DNA of 64,000 nucleotides from Harmothoe impar (Eukaryota > Annelida > Polychaeta > Phyllodocida > Polynoidae): contig OX381709.1 in the NCBI GenBank assembly GCA_947462335.1, forward strand, positions 68,502,609-68,566,608, written 5' to 3'. A program made the translations under genes and the position numbers. Under the pieces are notes generated by a model. It was given only the letters and a program-made list of their open reading frames with translations, was not told where the DNA came from and did no database searches. Shown here piece by piece: positions 52,036 through 63,156 of this stretch; positions within the stretch are counted from its first letter, which is position 1, and each line of letters opens with the position of its first letter.

Positions 52036-54999
52036 AGGGAGAGAGGGAGGGAAGGAGATAGTGAGAGAGAGAAAGAGAGTAAGATATTATTGCATTCATT
52101 TCTTTATGGCACTGTATGACAGTACCTATAATTATTCTCATCAATAAGTGTAATTGTAATATGTCTTTTATCCCCTCCCCTTTTATTACCAGAATACCAG
52201 ATGACAAAGACGTGGCGAATATCCCACAGACCATCCTGTTCAGTTTTAATGGTCCTGTGACAGCCATACATGCTGAGTGGGTGAGGGAGCTGTTCAACAG
52301 GAAGAGACGTAACCCAAATGGCACCCCAATACGGGGCACTTTCTTTGTCACTGATGATCGGGAGAAAACTGACTACTGCACCGTGAGTAGGCTACCTGCA
52401 ATCAAATTAAACCTTTAAGGGGCAGCATAATACTTTACTGGATTATACCCATTTGTCATCATGATCAATAATTGTATCCTCCTGAGTATGCCATTGATGT
52501 ATCATGCCTACTTCAGGGTTGATACACTCTCAAAGAGTTGCCATGCTGCAGCAAACAAGCACCAGGACTGTATCATCATCTTAATGAATTAAACATTAAT
52601 ATGAATGGGCACATTCACTGTTCATCAAAATGTAGCTTTTTATAATTCCCAAATCCATTGTTATGAATTCTAGGTGAATGGCCTGTGGGCGTATGGCCAT
52701 GAGATCGGCAGTTTTGGGGTGAATCGCCGAACACCTGAGTGGTGGGCATCAGCAACCCAGGAGGACTGGGATGAGGAGATCGAGGTCCAGAAGGAGTGGA
52801 TTGTGGGTAACGGCAGTATAGATGCTGGGCAGATCAGGGGCTTTAGGAGTCCACACCTACAAACTGGCGGCGATGCACAATATGAGTAAGTTGGGGGTCT
52901 AAGTCACTAAGCCCTGCCTAAGTCTCCTTGACTCCTGTCCATTATAACGATCCCCATGACCACAGTGGTAGATAACCCATAGAATCATTCACACTATTTA
53001 CAGTTTACGCAATAGCGGCATAAAATACAAATTTACTTAGATTATTGTCATGTCATTGTGACCTTACAGATTTGCAGTGGAAAGGGAGTATGTCTATGAT
53101 TCCTCCATTATCCTGCCTACAACCTGCAGAACAAGGTATTTAGAGTCTAAACATATTTCTAAATATATCATTGTACCATTTTTAAACACAAGTCATAAAC
53201 ACTGATGTGCATTAGTAATCAGCTTAGACTTTTTATTTACTTAGGATTCCATACATGTGATGATGTTTGGAAAATATTCACTTTTCTAATTCCATGGTGT
53301 TCAGCATTTTTACATGATAGTTAATACTGTACTTGATAATACCCTCAGTGAGCATATAAGCATTAAAAACAGCTGTCATAATGGGCATCATTTTTCTATT
53401 GGTCTAAAATGCATTCCACTAGGGATGATTTACAAATGATATCACCAGCTGTGGGACAGGGAAAGCAGTTGGTCTTTGGGCTTAGTGATGAAACATGACC
53501 AAGGCCATACATTTGTATTGGCCAATTCGGTCGTGGGGATTTGAGAAAGGTTCCACGAAGGTGATGTCATATGTGACTTTCATTTGTAACATGATCTGCA
53601 ATTGGTATTTAACTTGTAGCCACTTATTTTATAGTGACGATGGGTTGTGCCCGCGACTGTGGCCCTACACCATGGACTACCCCATAGACCCCACTGCGTA
53701 CCCGTGCCATACAGACCCCTGCCCAGAAGGCGAGTTCCCTGGCCTCTGGCAGATCCCCATACAACCTCTGTTAGACAGGAACAATCGCTCCTGTATCTAT
53801 CTTGACAAATGCCCCTCTGCACCACCACGGAATGCAGAAGAGGTAGGCTACACCTATATACAGGAACTTTCCTTATTATGCTATATACTATTTTCTAAGG
53901 GCAAAGCCACACCAAAATATAAGTTGGTCTATGGATTTCACTTTTGAGAAATTGGTGTGACCGAGTGACTTTTCTTAAGACTACGCTCTTTTGTAGGTAC
54001 AAATGATGCTGCTGAAGAATTTCCGCCTGCGCTTTGAGGACAACAGAGCCCCTCTACTCATTAATCTCTATGACTATGACAAATGGTTCAATGAAAACCC
54101 TTGGGCACTGGATGGGATTGATCGGTAGGATATTGTTTTAGATTGTCTTTGATGTCAAGAAACCATTGATTAACCAGTAATTTTAAGCACATCGTTTTAA
54201 TGCACTATGTCATTTGCTTTTCATGATGCATGAATTATGAGTCTACTTGCCAGGACTGTATTCATGTAGCATTCCAACCCTATTGATTGGTTACACTGAA
54301 AATCTAGAATTGAGGTTTTCAAAACAAAATTATCGAAAGTCTTCAACAATAGGGTTATAAAGCCTAACATGCCTATCCATTAATACCATTTTATTGGAGA
54401 AACTAGATTGTATTGTGTATTTATCTATAGGTTTATCAACACGGTACTCATGCTCAGTGAAGGCGAGGACCACACCTGGTTTATCACCTACAATGATCTA
54501 ATTGGTTGGGTGAAGGAACAACGCGAACTCAGACTCATCAGGTATGTAAATCATGATGACTTGTTCAAATAGTTCTGTATGATAGTCTCACTAGCTCTCC
54601 AACTTTCTCTGTTTCTTTTGAAGTCTTTATCACTGTCACTCCCTGAGGGTTCTTTAATGTTGCTTCTTGAATGAACATTTATGACACAGGACGGGTTTAA
54701 TCCATGTAGGCCTATACTTGCCGTACGATCAACGTGATGATGTAGTTTAAAAAATTGATACTATTTTCTATGTTCTACGTGTACCTATTGGATACCTCAA
54801 TGTTCAATAATCAATGGTCACATTTTTACTACTTTCTATCAGGTACTTTGCACCATTTGACCGCACGAGGCAGGAGACCGCTGACTGTGAGGAGAGGACC
54901 TTTATTTCTGGCGTGGACGGGCAGGCCATCCTCATAACTGAGATAGTTGTGTGTGTTGTTGCCTTCATCTACTTGTATGTAAAAGAACGGAAGGATTGA
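51783..54999 (+). CDS. Chitin-deacetylase-like protein, paralogue 1 (400 aa, membrane-tethered, predicted inactive)
   Basis: Eight coding exons; CDS starts at 51814. Exons: 51783-51944 (ATG 51814), 52193-52382, 52674-52885, 53070-53135, 53635-53842, 53997-54124, 54431-54541, 54843-54999. Phases match; 1203 coding nt. A signal peptide (MLVLLLVGVSSLLHVL) is followed by a Cys-rich ACGTEACSLPDCFCPTHR, as in animal chitin deacetylases, then a NodB-like polysaccharide deacetylase domain (TILFSFNGPV, YGHEIGSF, GFRSPHLQTGG, YVYDSSI). The tail has a membrane helix (AILITEIVVCVVAFIYLY) and a basic end. In active enzymes motif 1 is TFDD and motif 2 is HSxxH. Here they read FNG and SFGVN, so the metal and base residues are missing. 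A chitin- or polysaccharide-binding role at the cell surface is inferred. Confidence 0.9.
51987..52081. repeat. GA/GGGA-rich microsatellite
   Basis: GAGAGA and GGGAGGGA tract within intron 2 of the first deacetylase-like gene. Confidence 0.9.
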
Positions 55000-55127
55000 A
55001 TATAAACTTGCCAAGAATATGATATGTACATATCAGACTATGGTAGAATTATGCGCGGATAGTCTGTTGTTCTTCTAATGTGTTAACATGTCTGTGATAT
55101 GTATGTTACCCTGATTAAATACTGTTA

Positions 55128-55274
55128 CCCAGCTAATAACAAAACGTTATTTTATGTCAAAATAATGTTTTAAAACTCTTTATAACGTTATTCCATAGAA
55201 AAGAGCCTTAGAGAAACGTTATATAACGTCATATAACGTTATAAAATGTTGCATAACATTTTTTGTTTGCTGGG
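55128..55274. mobile_element. MITE with CCCAGC...GCTGGG ends, copy 1
   Basis: The sequence runs CCCAGCTAATAACAAAACGT to TTTTTTGTTTGCTGGG, with repeated ACGTTAT/ATAACGT words inside. TA precedes it; the right flank reads ATA. It was inserted just after the first paralogue's poly(A) signal and is absent from the equivalent site of the second paralogue. Confidence 0.75.
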
Positions 55275-55651
55275 ATAGGTTCTATGTCGTTATTTGTGAC
55301 TAAGTTATATGCCATACCATGTGTTCGAATTTAAGATCTAAAGGTATAAAGTGTAAACAACCAATGGCCGGACCATAATATTGTTTTCCTGCTTTATGTC
55401 TTTAAAGGAATCTAATAGAAATCAAACATTGTAAAATACACACGAATATAATGTTGTTGTGTGGCACGGGAGCTTAGATTTGTTATGTTTGGTAATGCAA
55501 ATTATTTACAATGTGTACACATTTTCTGATTATAACTGATTATGTGATAGATATGATAAATAATCTGTAGCATAACGTGTTTTTTTTCTAGAAATGAAGA
55601 CATGTAATAAGATGAAATGTAAACATTCATGATTACAGGTAGTAACATCTA

Positions 55652-55759
55652 CCCAGTGGGCACAGATCATTGAATCAACATTGATAAGTGGTTGTCAATG
55701 TTGATTCCATGTTGTTTCAAGGTTGTTTCAATGCTGAACTGCATTTTGTGCCCACTGGG
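55652..55759. mobile_element. MITE with CCCAGTGGGCACA inverted ends
   Basis: The element is 108 bp with 13-bp perfect inverted repeats CCCAGTGGGCACA / TGTGCCCACTGGG and TA directly outside both ends. The interior holds mirrored ATCAACATTGA / TCAATGTTGAT. The CCCAG start and TA target are shared with the neighbouring GCTGGG-type MITEs. Confidence 0.82.
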
Positions 55760-56844
55760 TACCAAGCCTTTTTTTTAAATCATTTACAAAAATGTTTTTA
55801 TAAAAGTTTCAAGAAATACGTTAAATAACATAATCTGTCATCGATATCGGTAAATTTTGAGTCTCAGACCTTCTATAAGGTTCCTATGAGCTATCTATCT
55901 AAGTAATTACGATGTAATAGCGTCATTAATCCCAACATGATGTATGCTACCACTCTATGTTGCTGTAATTAACCATTGTGGAATATGACGAGTAGTGGCC
56001 ATCACTTGGACTGTAAAATATTACTCATGCAAATGAAAACGCAATAAAATATGTCTAAACTTGAACTTGACATGTATGCTGTGTTTAATACACCCCCATA
56101 TATATGCCCACAATAATTGTGCCTGAGTGAAGTTATTTTAAAGTGGGTATATCCGATTTTTACCAAATGTTAAAATCCTTATATACTAGATGTTCCAAAT
56201 ACTGTAAACCCATATTATTAATTAGTTAGGGGGCGCTAAAATGGTATCCATGGGCAGTAACAGCCCAGAAAGAGGGTCCCAATAAGGAATCCAACCATGG
56301 CATTTTCAGTGTATTTTCAATGGGGACAATAAAATTGTGCACGATTTTATTCCAAAATGACCATATATTGGGCAATAAAATCAAATTTGAGCAATAAGTC
56401 AGGGAATAAGGGCGATTGTAATAGCTGAGAAGGGACATATGTTATTTATACGATTTACCCCACCCCCCACCCCACCCCCCACCCCACCCCACAACACCTA
56501 CCATGGTCACCATGTGAAACAATATTACCATGTCACACTTCAACCATCCCTAGGAGCAAGCCCACATGGAGTCAATTCAGCTGAAGCTACGACTCCACTA
56601 CCCGATTCTTTGGGTAATTCTCACGACCAAATAATACAGTTTACAGTATACTTCATACATATCATAATTGGATGGGAAAAGGAGCACAGGTCTGTCCCCG
56701 TCACATTTCCTGTTAAAATATGACCACTTTCTAAATTACAAATAAAAAGAAGAGGAATTATTGCACACATTCATCTTTTTCCCAGGTAGTGCCAAATCAG
56801 GGCAGGCATACCAGGTAGAACCCAATCTTAGCCCAAATAGGATA

Positions 56845-56980
56845 CCCAGCGAACAAAAAACGTTATTTTACGTCAAAATAATGTTTAAAATTTTATATAA
56901 CGTTGTGCCATAGTATGGAGCCTTAGAGAAATGTTATATAACATTATAAAATGTTGTATAACGTTTTTTTGTTTACTGGG
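56845..56980. mobile_element. MITE with CCCAGC...CTGGG ends, copy 2
   Basis: The element is 136 bp: CCCAGCGAACAAAAAACGTT to AACGTTTTTTTGTTTACTGGG, with TA on both sides (56843-56844 and 56981-56982). The interior is alignable with copy 1 (AGCCTTAGAGAAA, ATATAAC). Confidence 0.8.
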
Positions 56981-57191
56981 TAGACTGCATGAGCCCAGAG
57001 CAAAGTCTCCCACTGGACGGCCCACTCCAGGCAATATCAGGCGTCCGCTATGGACCCACATGTGGTCACACCTTGTTTGCTATGAGGAATAGGTTGTAAA
57101 GTATGGGGAACTAACAGGAAGTCTTAACCACATTTGTCACATATACTGGTCACACTATAGTAAACACCTAAATGGACCAAACTGCATCTCA

Positions 57192-57236
57192 GACCCACAA
57201 GGAGACAGAGAGGTGTCATTTCTCCAGCTGAGTCGG
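57192..57236 (+). other. 5' non-coding exon of the second deacetylase-like gene
   Basis: GAGAGGTGTCATTTCTCCAG, CTGAGTCGG, donor GTAAGT. The exon and the start of the following intron (TGTTCAGTGTTTG) match the leader of the first paralogue. The left boundary is not determined. Confidence 0.55.
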
Positions 57237-57514
57237 GTAAGTTAATGTTCAGTGTTTGTGCAATACAAGTGCATGCATAGGATGTGCAGGCCAGGAATAT
57301 CCCCCACTCAGATTCTCTGACTATGATACCTAAGACAGACCTTCATTGTGTGTTGGGGTAGGGGGGGGGGGGGGCTAATATAGCTTTATGTGGTATGGTA
57401 AATAAACATAATCATCTTTCGAGGACGGGGTGGAGGCGGGGTAATGCTAGATTGGCGACCATTATTTCTGGAACTTATGAATACAGTATTATTAGGGGGG
57501 TCTGGATGGGGGGT

Positions 57515-57705
57515 CCCCATGTCGATTGTCGATCTTAAAAAAGGGCCATGTCGCATGTCAATGTCGCTTAATAATGCCCATGTCCCATGTCGATTTTAAC
57601 AATTGCCCATGTCGCCTGTCACTATGTTTTTGAGCCTCATGTCGTATGTCACTAGGCCTCATGTCGATTGTCGATTATGAGAAATAGCCATGTCGCCATG
57701 TCGAA
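57515..57705 (+). repeat. Cluster of CATGTCG direct repeats
   Basis: About ten CATGTCG or near-CATGTCG words, often as CATGTCGATTGTCGAT or CATGTCGCNTGTCA, spaced 10-35 bp apart. They lie in intron 1 of the second deacetylase-like gene. Confidence 0.7.
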
Positions 57706-57927
57706 TTTGGTGGTCAACACCCATTATTAGACACGCTGGTCAATATGAAGAGATTGTCAACTACAAGGGTTATTTGCTTAAGAGATCCGAACAAATGTAG
57801 CAAACATTTAACCTTCTTAGGCCACCTTTTTTTGATAACTTGGCTTACAGGCTTTTACTGTACATATTTTGGGAGGGCAGGGGGGAGCTGTTGTACACCC
57901 CGCCCAGGGCAGTAAATGTTCCCTTAA

Positions 57928-58208
57928 GCCTGGGCTCCACTAGGGCGACACTGGAGTCTGCGAAACGTTGCGATCTTTTTTCTGTTTTGTTTTGCATATT
58001 TCGCTTCATTTCGCCCTATTTCGCTTCATTTCGCCTCAGTGTCGCCCTCATTGTTGCCCTATTTTAGGTGATACTTGGGGCGACACTGCCGCGAAATGAA
58101 GCGAAATGGGGCGAAATGAGGCGAAATGAAGCAGATTGTGAAAACCAAAACATAAAAAAAGATCGCACCGTTTCGCAGACACCAGTGTCGCTCTAGTGGA
58201 GTCCGGGC
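57928..58208. mobile_element. Foldback MITE with long arms and TAA duplication
   Basis: The element is 281 bp. GCCTGGGCTCCACTAGGGCG at the left is mirrored by CGCTCTAGTGGAGTCCGGGC at the right. The arms of about 110 bp are also pairable through AAACGTTGCGATC / GATCGCACCGTTT and the TTCGCTTCATTTCG words. TAA flanks both sides (57925-57927 and 58209-58211), pointing to a Harbinger-like target. Confidence 0.85.
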
Positions 58209-58446
58209 TAAAGGGCAGAGGCAAAATTTCTTTGGGTAATCTAATTAAGGTATGTTGGGAAATATCCCCAATCTGAAAGGCCTCATTGCAAAATTCTCGG
58301 AGGGAAAAGGTAAGAAAATTAAAAAAAAACTTTTTTTTTTGCAAAATGTCAAAAATCTCGGCGACGGATCCGTAATCCAAGTTATCAAAACAAAACGGCC
58401 TTAGATATTTAAAAAATCTATTTCAGTGTTTCACCAGACATTTCAG

Positions 58447-59189
58447 ACACATGTGAAGGCGTACCTACAACCAGAGAATGAGGACGCTGGTGTCCCTGGT
58501 TGGCATCTCATCACTGTTACATGTACTACAGGTGGACGGTCAGCCCCACCCAGCATGTAATACAGAGGCCTGCAGCCTACCTGACTGCTTCTGTCCAACC
58601 CACAGGTACATAAAATAGTTGGAGACAGAGACTTAGACAGAGACGGGCAGAGAGAGCTAGACACAAAAAGAGACTAGACACTAGTTACAGGTGTTTTATA
58701 TGGATACAAGTCTAGGATTCATGCAATATTGCATTTCCTCTACCATACATATGTTTCCAAAATCATTCCCTAAATTGTAATTATAATACTATGTGTAATT
58801 CCCCTATCCCTCTTGATACCAGAATACCAGGTGACTTAGACGTGTATGAGACCCCACAGACCATCCTGTTCAGTTTTAACGGTCCTGTGACATCCAAACA
58901 TGCTGAGTATGTGAAGGAGCTGTTCAACAGGAAGAAACGTAACCCCAATGGCACTCCAATACGGGCCACCTTCTTTATCTCTGACAAGCGGGAGAAAACA
59001 GACTACTGCATGGTGAGTAGGCATTAACCTCTTATCAATGGCATATTGATTCAATGCGTTATGCTCATTTTGTCATCTCTCATCATCCATCAATGCATCA
59101 TGCCAGCCCTATGGCACAAAGGCAGCAGTAGCAAGTTGGTGCAATTCGATGATAAATTAACACGCACCCTACATGGATTTTAGTGTTTT

Positions 59190-59239
<50 letters not shown>

Positions 59240-62200
59240 TATATGTATATATATAAATATATATTGGTATTGCATGGGCCTTTACTCAGATTTGATTTAC
59301 CTATAATTATTACCTATGTAATTGCCTATAGATCCATGTTATTAAACATGTCACAGGTGTTAATAATTATCTTCTGCAAAATTGACACTTCCCCAAATCC
59401 ATAGAAAAGCTTAAAATGTTGATTGGTATGAATTCTAGGTGAATGGCCTGTGGGCTTATGGCCATGAGATGGGCAGTTCTGGGGTGAATCGCAGGACCCC
59501 AGAGTGGTGGGCAACAGCGAGTCAAGAGGACTGGGATAGGGAGATTGAGGCCCAGAAGGAGTACATTGTCAGTCTCAGCAGTATAGATGCTGGGGAGATC
59601 AGGGGCTTCAGGAGTCCACACTTACAAACTGGCGGCAATGCACAATACGAGTAAGTATAGGGTCTAGATGGAGCACTCCATGCTCCTGTCAATTTGAATA
59701 ACCCCCATGTCCTGTGATATTATCTTCATCTTAAAATGACAGCAAATTTGCTGTCATTGTTACATTATATAAGGCCCAGAAATGCTCTTGCGATTTTAGG
59801 AATTTAGGTGTGGTGAGCGTTTGATAGATAAGCCACATAGAGAGTTATCTTAAAAATGTTTAACTACTGGTAACTGGTCCTCAGTTATTTCTCCCTTCCT
59901 GTAGTCCCTGCTCTCCATCCTTAACCGCTGTTTATAATTATCTGGGGTCCTACATACTACAAACCCCATAATGCTCATAGACATGAATGAGACAATCCAT
60001 AGAATCATTCACATTTTCAACAAGGTTATGAAGGCCTAACATGTAGGCTAATGCACATTTTGAAATGATTATACATGTCATTCTCACATTACAGATTCGC
60101 CTTGGAGAGAGAGTATGTGTATGATTCCTCCATTATCATGCCTGCACTCTGCAATACAAGGTATTTAGAGTCTCCTAGCTAAACATGGTCTTGTCCCATT
60201 TATTCCTGAACATATGTGTTAAACCTAATGATGCTTCAGTAATCAGCCTAACGTTTTCACTTAGGACTGATAAACTATGGGGAATATGACCTTTTTTCTA
60301 GATGGTTACAGTGTTTAGTATTTTGATATTATGTTAACATTATAATTAAACATGAGGAACATTTACAAATGATATCAGCAGCTAGTGGTTCGGGGTTCTT
60401 TTGGGTTGAGGGGCAAAACATCACCTTGGTGCTACATTAGTATCGGCCAATTTGCCCCAAATTTGTTACAGGGGTATCGGACGGGGTGGCTGTGGATAGA
60501 AAAAGGTCTTAAAAAGGTGACCTTATTTGTGAACTCTCCAAAAGCATCCAGGATTTGCTTTTAATTTGAAAACCTTCATTTTATAGTGACGATGGGTTGT
60601 GCCCACGGCTGTGGCCCTACACCATGGACTACCCCATAGACCCCACTGCATACCCGTGCCATACAGAGCCCTGCCCAGATGGCAAGTTCCCTGGCCTCTG
60701 GCAGATCCCCATACAACCTCTGTTAGACAGGGATAATCACTCCTGTATCTATCTTGACAAATGCCCCTCTGCACCACCACGGAATGCAGAAGAGGTAAGC
60801 AAACACACCTGTATAGGTACTTCCAGTTTTGTCTACATGGGCATACATAAATTGTATGACAGGCCCACTAACAGGCCTTTCAAAACTCTTCTATAAACTA
60901 ATATTATCTGGGAAATAAATGTTTTTCCGTTTTGAATGGAGATTTATTGATCCTCTCACAATATACAGAAAAGTGGTAGGTTGAAGAACAATAATAATCA
61001 AAAATATCAGACATTATCAGTTTCAACAAGTGCACACAAGGTATAGACAGTGTAAAGAATGAAATATGAGTCGAGAAATAATGATAAGTGGCGATACACG
61101 ATACAGGACGACATATACACGACTAACACGGTCAGACTACACATGTACAAAAGAAGAAATGACCAGGTTGAGTAAGTAACAGAGTAGTGACAAACAGATT
61201 GGGCGCGTATGAAGTATAGAATAAGTCATTTTCTAAGCCCTGAGGAGCTCATATCAAACGAGTTCATCTAGATCGATAAGTGGCGATAGAGTTCTCGAAC
61301 AATGAGGATAGGACGAAATAGTGCACATTATATCCGTTTACAGCAACTTTTATCAGTACTGTTCCACACAGGAATTATTTCAAATGCATGTACGTAAGGA
61401 TATGGAGGGATCAAACATCGAAAAAATTGCCCACCAAAGAAGAAATAAAGAACGCTTGCTTCATTCGTCACCAATTTTCCGTATACGCAGTTTAAACTGG
61501 TATTTTGAATCAGATTTCTGAAACCATTCTCCAAATGCTTAAAAAAGTTAGATAGTCTACATCTACATGGACTGTATACATTTTCTTACTCTCTTGTAGG
61601 TAGAAATGATGCTGATGAGGAATTTCCGCCTGTGCTTTGAGGACAACAGAGCCCCTCTGCTCATCAATCTCTATGACTATGAGAAATGGTTCAGGGAATA
61701 CCCGTGGGCACTACAGGGAGTCACTCAGTAGGATAGCATTTAACATTACCCTTAATGTTGATACTGCATCTATTTACTCGTTAATGAACACATATTGCAC
61801 TATGCCATCTGGATTTCCCGATGCATGAATGCAGCCTTTTAAGGACTGGATTTATGTGTCATGCCGACCCTATAGAGTTATTAAACTCCCGAATTGTCAG
61901 AGCATGGCTACTTTCATGCATCACAAAGACAGAAGGCATAGTGGATCAAAACGCTATTAAACCAGGGCTTATAGTGGTAACACATTTAGTGGCGTTGGCT
62001 CTTAGTCTTACCACCTTTAGGCCCAATTAATTACTCTATCACGTAATGGAGGCAACAAAGTGACCATGTGGCCTATGATAAAATCAACTATTTAAGAAGA
62101 TTACATATTTCTTCCATTATCCTAAAGTTAAAAAGCTTTGATATAGGAATGTCACAAATGATGTCATTAATGTTTGGACCTTTTCAAGACCTCCCCCTGC

Positions 62201-63156
62201 CACTATTCTTGGTTAATTTCACTCTAAAGATGTAAAGCTGATTTCACGGTTCATAAACAAACTCAAATGAATTACCTTGCCAGGTAATTAGCTGGTGATG
62301 TTCTTGAACGTTCCCTATAATAGTCTTTAGCTGTGTCGGAAGATGAGTAATATGGTAAGAAGGAACATGCATATCCTTTGAAAAATGGTTATTTAATAGA
62401 TTATTCAATAGAAGATATTCTATATAAACTGCATCTCTATTCATCTCTATAGGCCAACTATGTGTATTTATCTATAGGTTTATCAACACGGTGCTCAGCG
62501 TACAGGAGGACCACACCTGGATAATCACCTACAATGATCTGATTGGTTGGATGGAGGCCCCCAGGACACTCAGATTAATCAGGTAGGTATCAACATATTC
62601 ATATTGAAATGTTCCTGTGTCTACTGGCTCTTGGGTTGGAGTCACCGCAAAAAAAGGTCTAAACTTTTACGTTATACCCCCTCTCCCTTCCACTATCTTT
62701 GTTTCTCCCTCTCTGCAGGCATGTCTCTGTTTCAGTATCTGTGTCTCTCTGAATTAAGAAGTAAATAGTGAGCTCTAGGCTCTGTACTATATTATGATGT
62801 TTTAAACCGTGTAGAGCCATACTACTTGCAGTGAAGTTCAATGCCCAAGCATTAGGCTCAACATTATACAACCTGATGCATTGTATACATGTCTATATGT
62901 ATGTATACACATTTTGACAGGGAATTCATTCTACTCATTATATAGGTTCCATGCATAATGTGTTCGATCAACTGTTTAATGATACAAGGCCCCACTTTTG
63001 CACTTTTCTACTAGGTATTTTGCCCCATTTGACCGCGTTAGGCAGGATACAACGGACTGTGAGAAAGGCAGTGTTTCTGGTCTGGATGGGCAGAGGATCG
63101 TCATAGTCGGAATAGTGATGTGTGCTGTTGCCTTCCTGTCAATTACCTGTATGTAA
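58447..63156 (+). CDS. Chitin-deacetylase-like protein, paralogue 2 (392 aa, predicted inactive)
   Basis: CDS starts at 58478. Exons: 58447-58605 (ATG 58478), 58823-59012, 59439-59650, 60095-60160, 60587-60794, 61600-61727, 62478-62582, 63015-63156. Phases equal those of paralogue 1; 1179 coding nt. The layout is the same: signal peptide, CNTEACSLPDCFCPTHR, a NodB-like domain with FSFNGPV and YGHEMGSSGVN in place of the catalytic motifs, GFRSPHLQTGG, DSSI, and a C-terminal hydrophobic segment (IVIVGIVMCAVAFLSITCM). A net 5-nt gain relative to paralogue 1 after AVAF shifts the frame, so the basic cytoplasmic tail is lost. A two-codon uORF (ATG TGA at 58450) precedes the start. It probably arose by tandem duplication before the nearby MITE insertions. 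Confidence 0.88.
59192..59236. repeat. (TA)n microsatellite
   Basis: About 22 TA units in the intron after the second coding exon of paralogue 2. Confidence 0.92.
60895..61599. other. Long intron insert in paralogue 2, unassigned
   Basis: Paralogue 1 has only 154 bp between the equivalent exons (53843-53996), whereas here the intron is 805 bp. The extra sequence contains a GATAAGTGGCGATA word twice (61084 and 61277), which suggests an inserted element. No coding homology recognised. Confidence 0.45.

Larger units (their letters stand above)
55000..57190. other. Intergenic region between the paralogues (3' UTR of the first plus MITEs)
   Basis: ATTAAA at 55114-55119 is the likely poly(A) signal of the first gene, within a stretch (ATGTTACCCTGATTAAATA) also conserved at the second gene's 3' end. 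After it come three small transposons and a CACCCC-rich patch (56455-56500). No other gene is seen. Confidence 0.6.
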
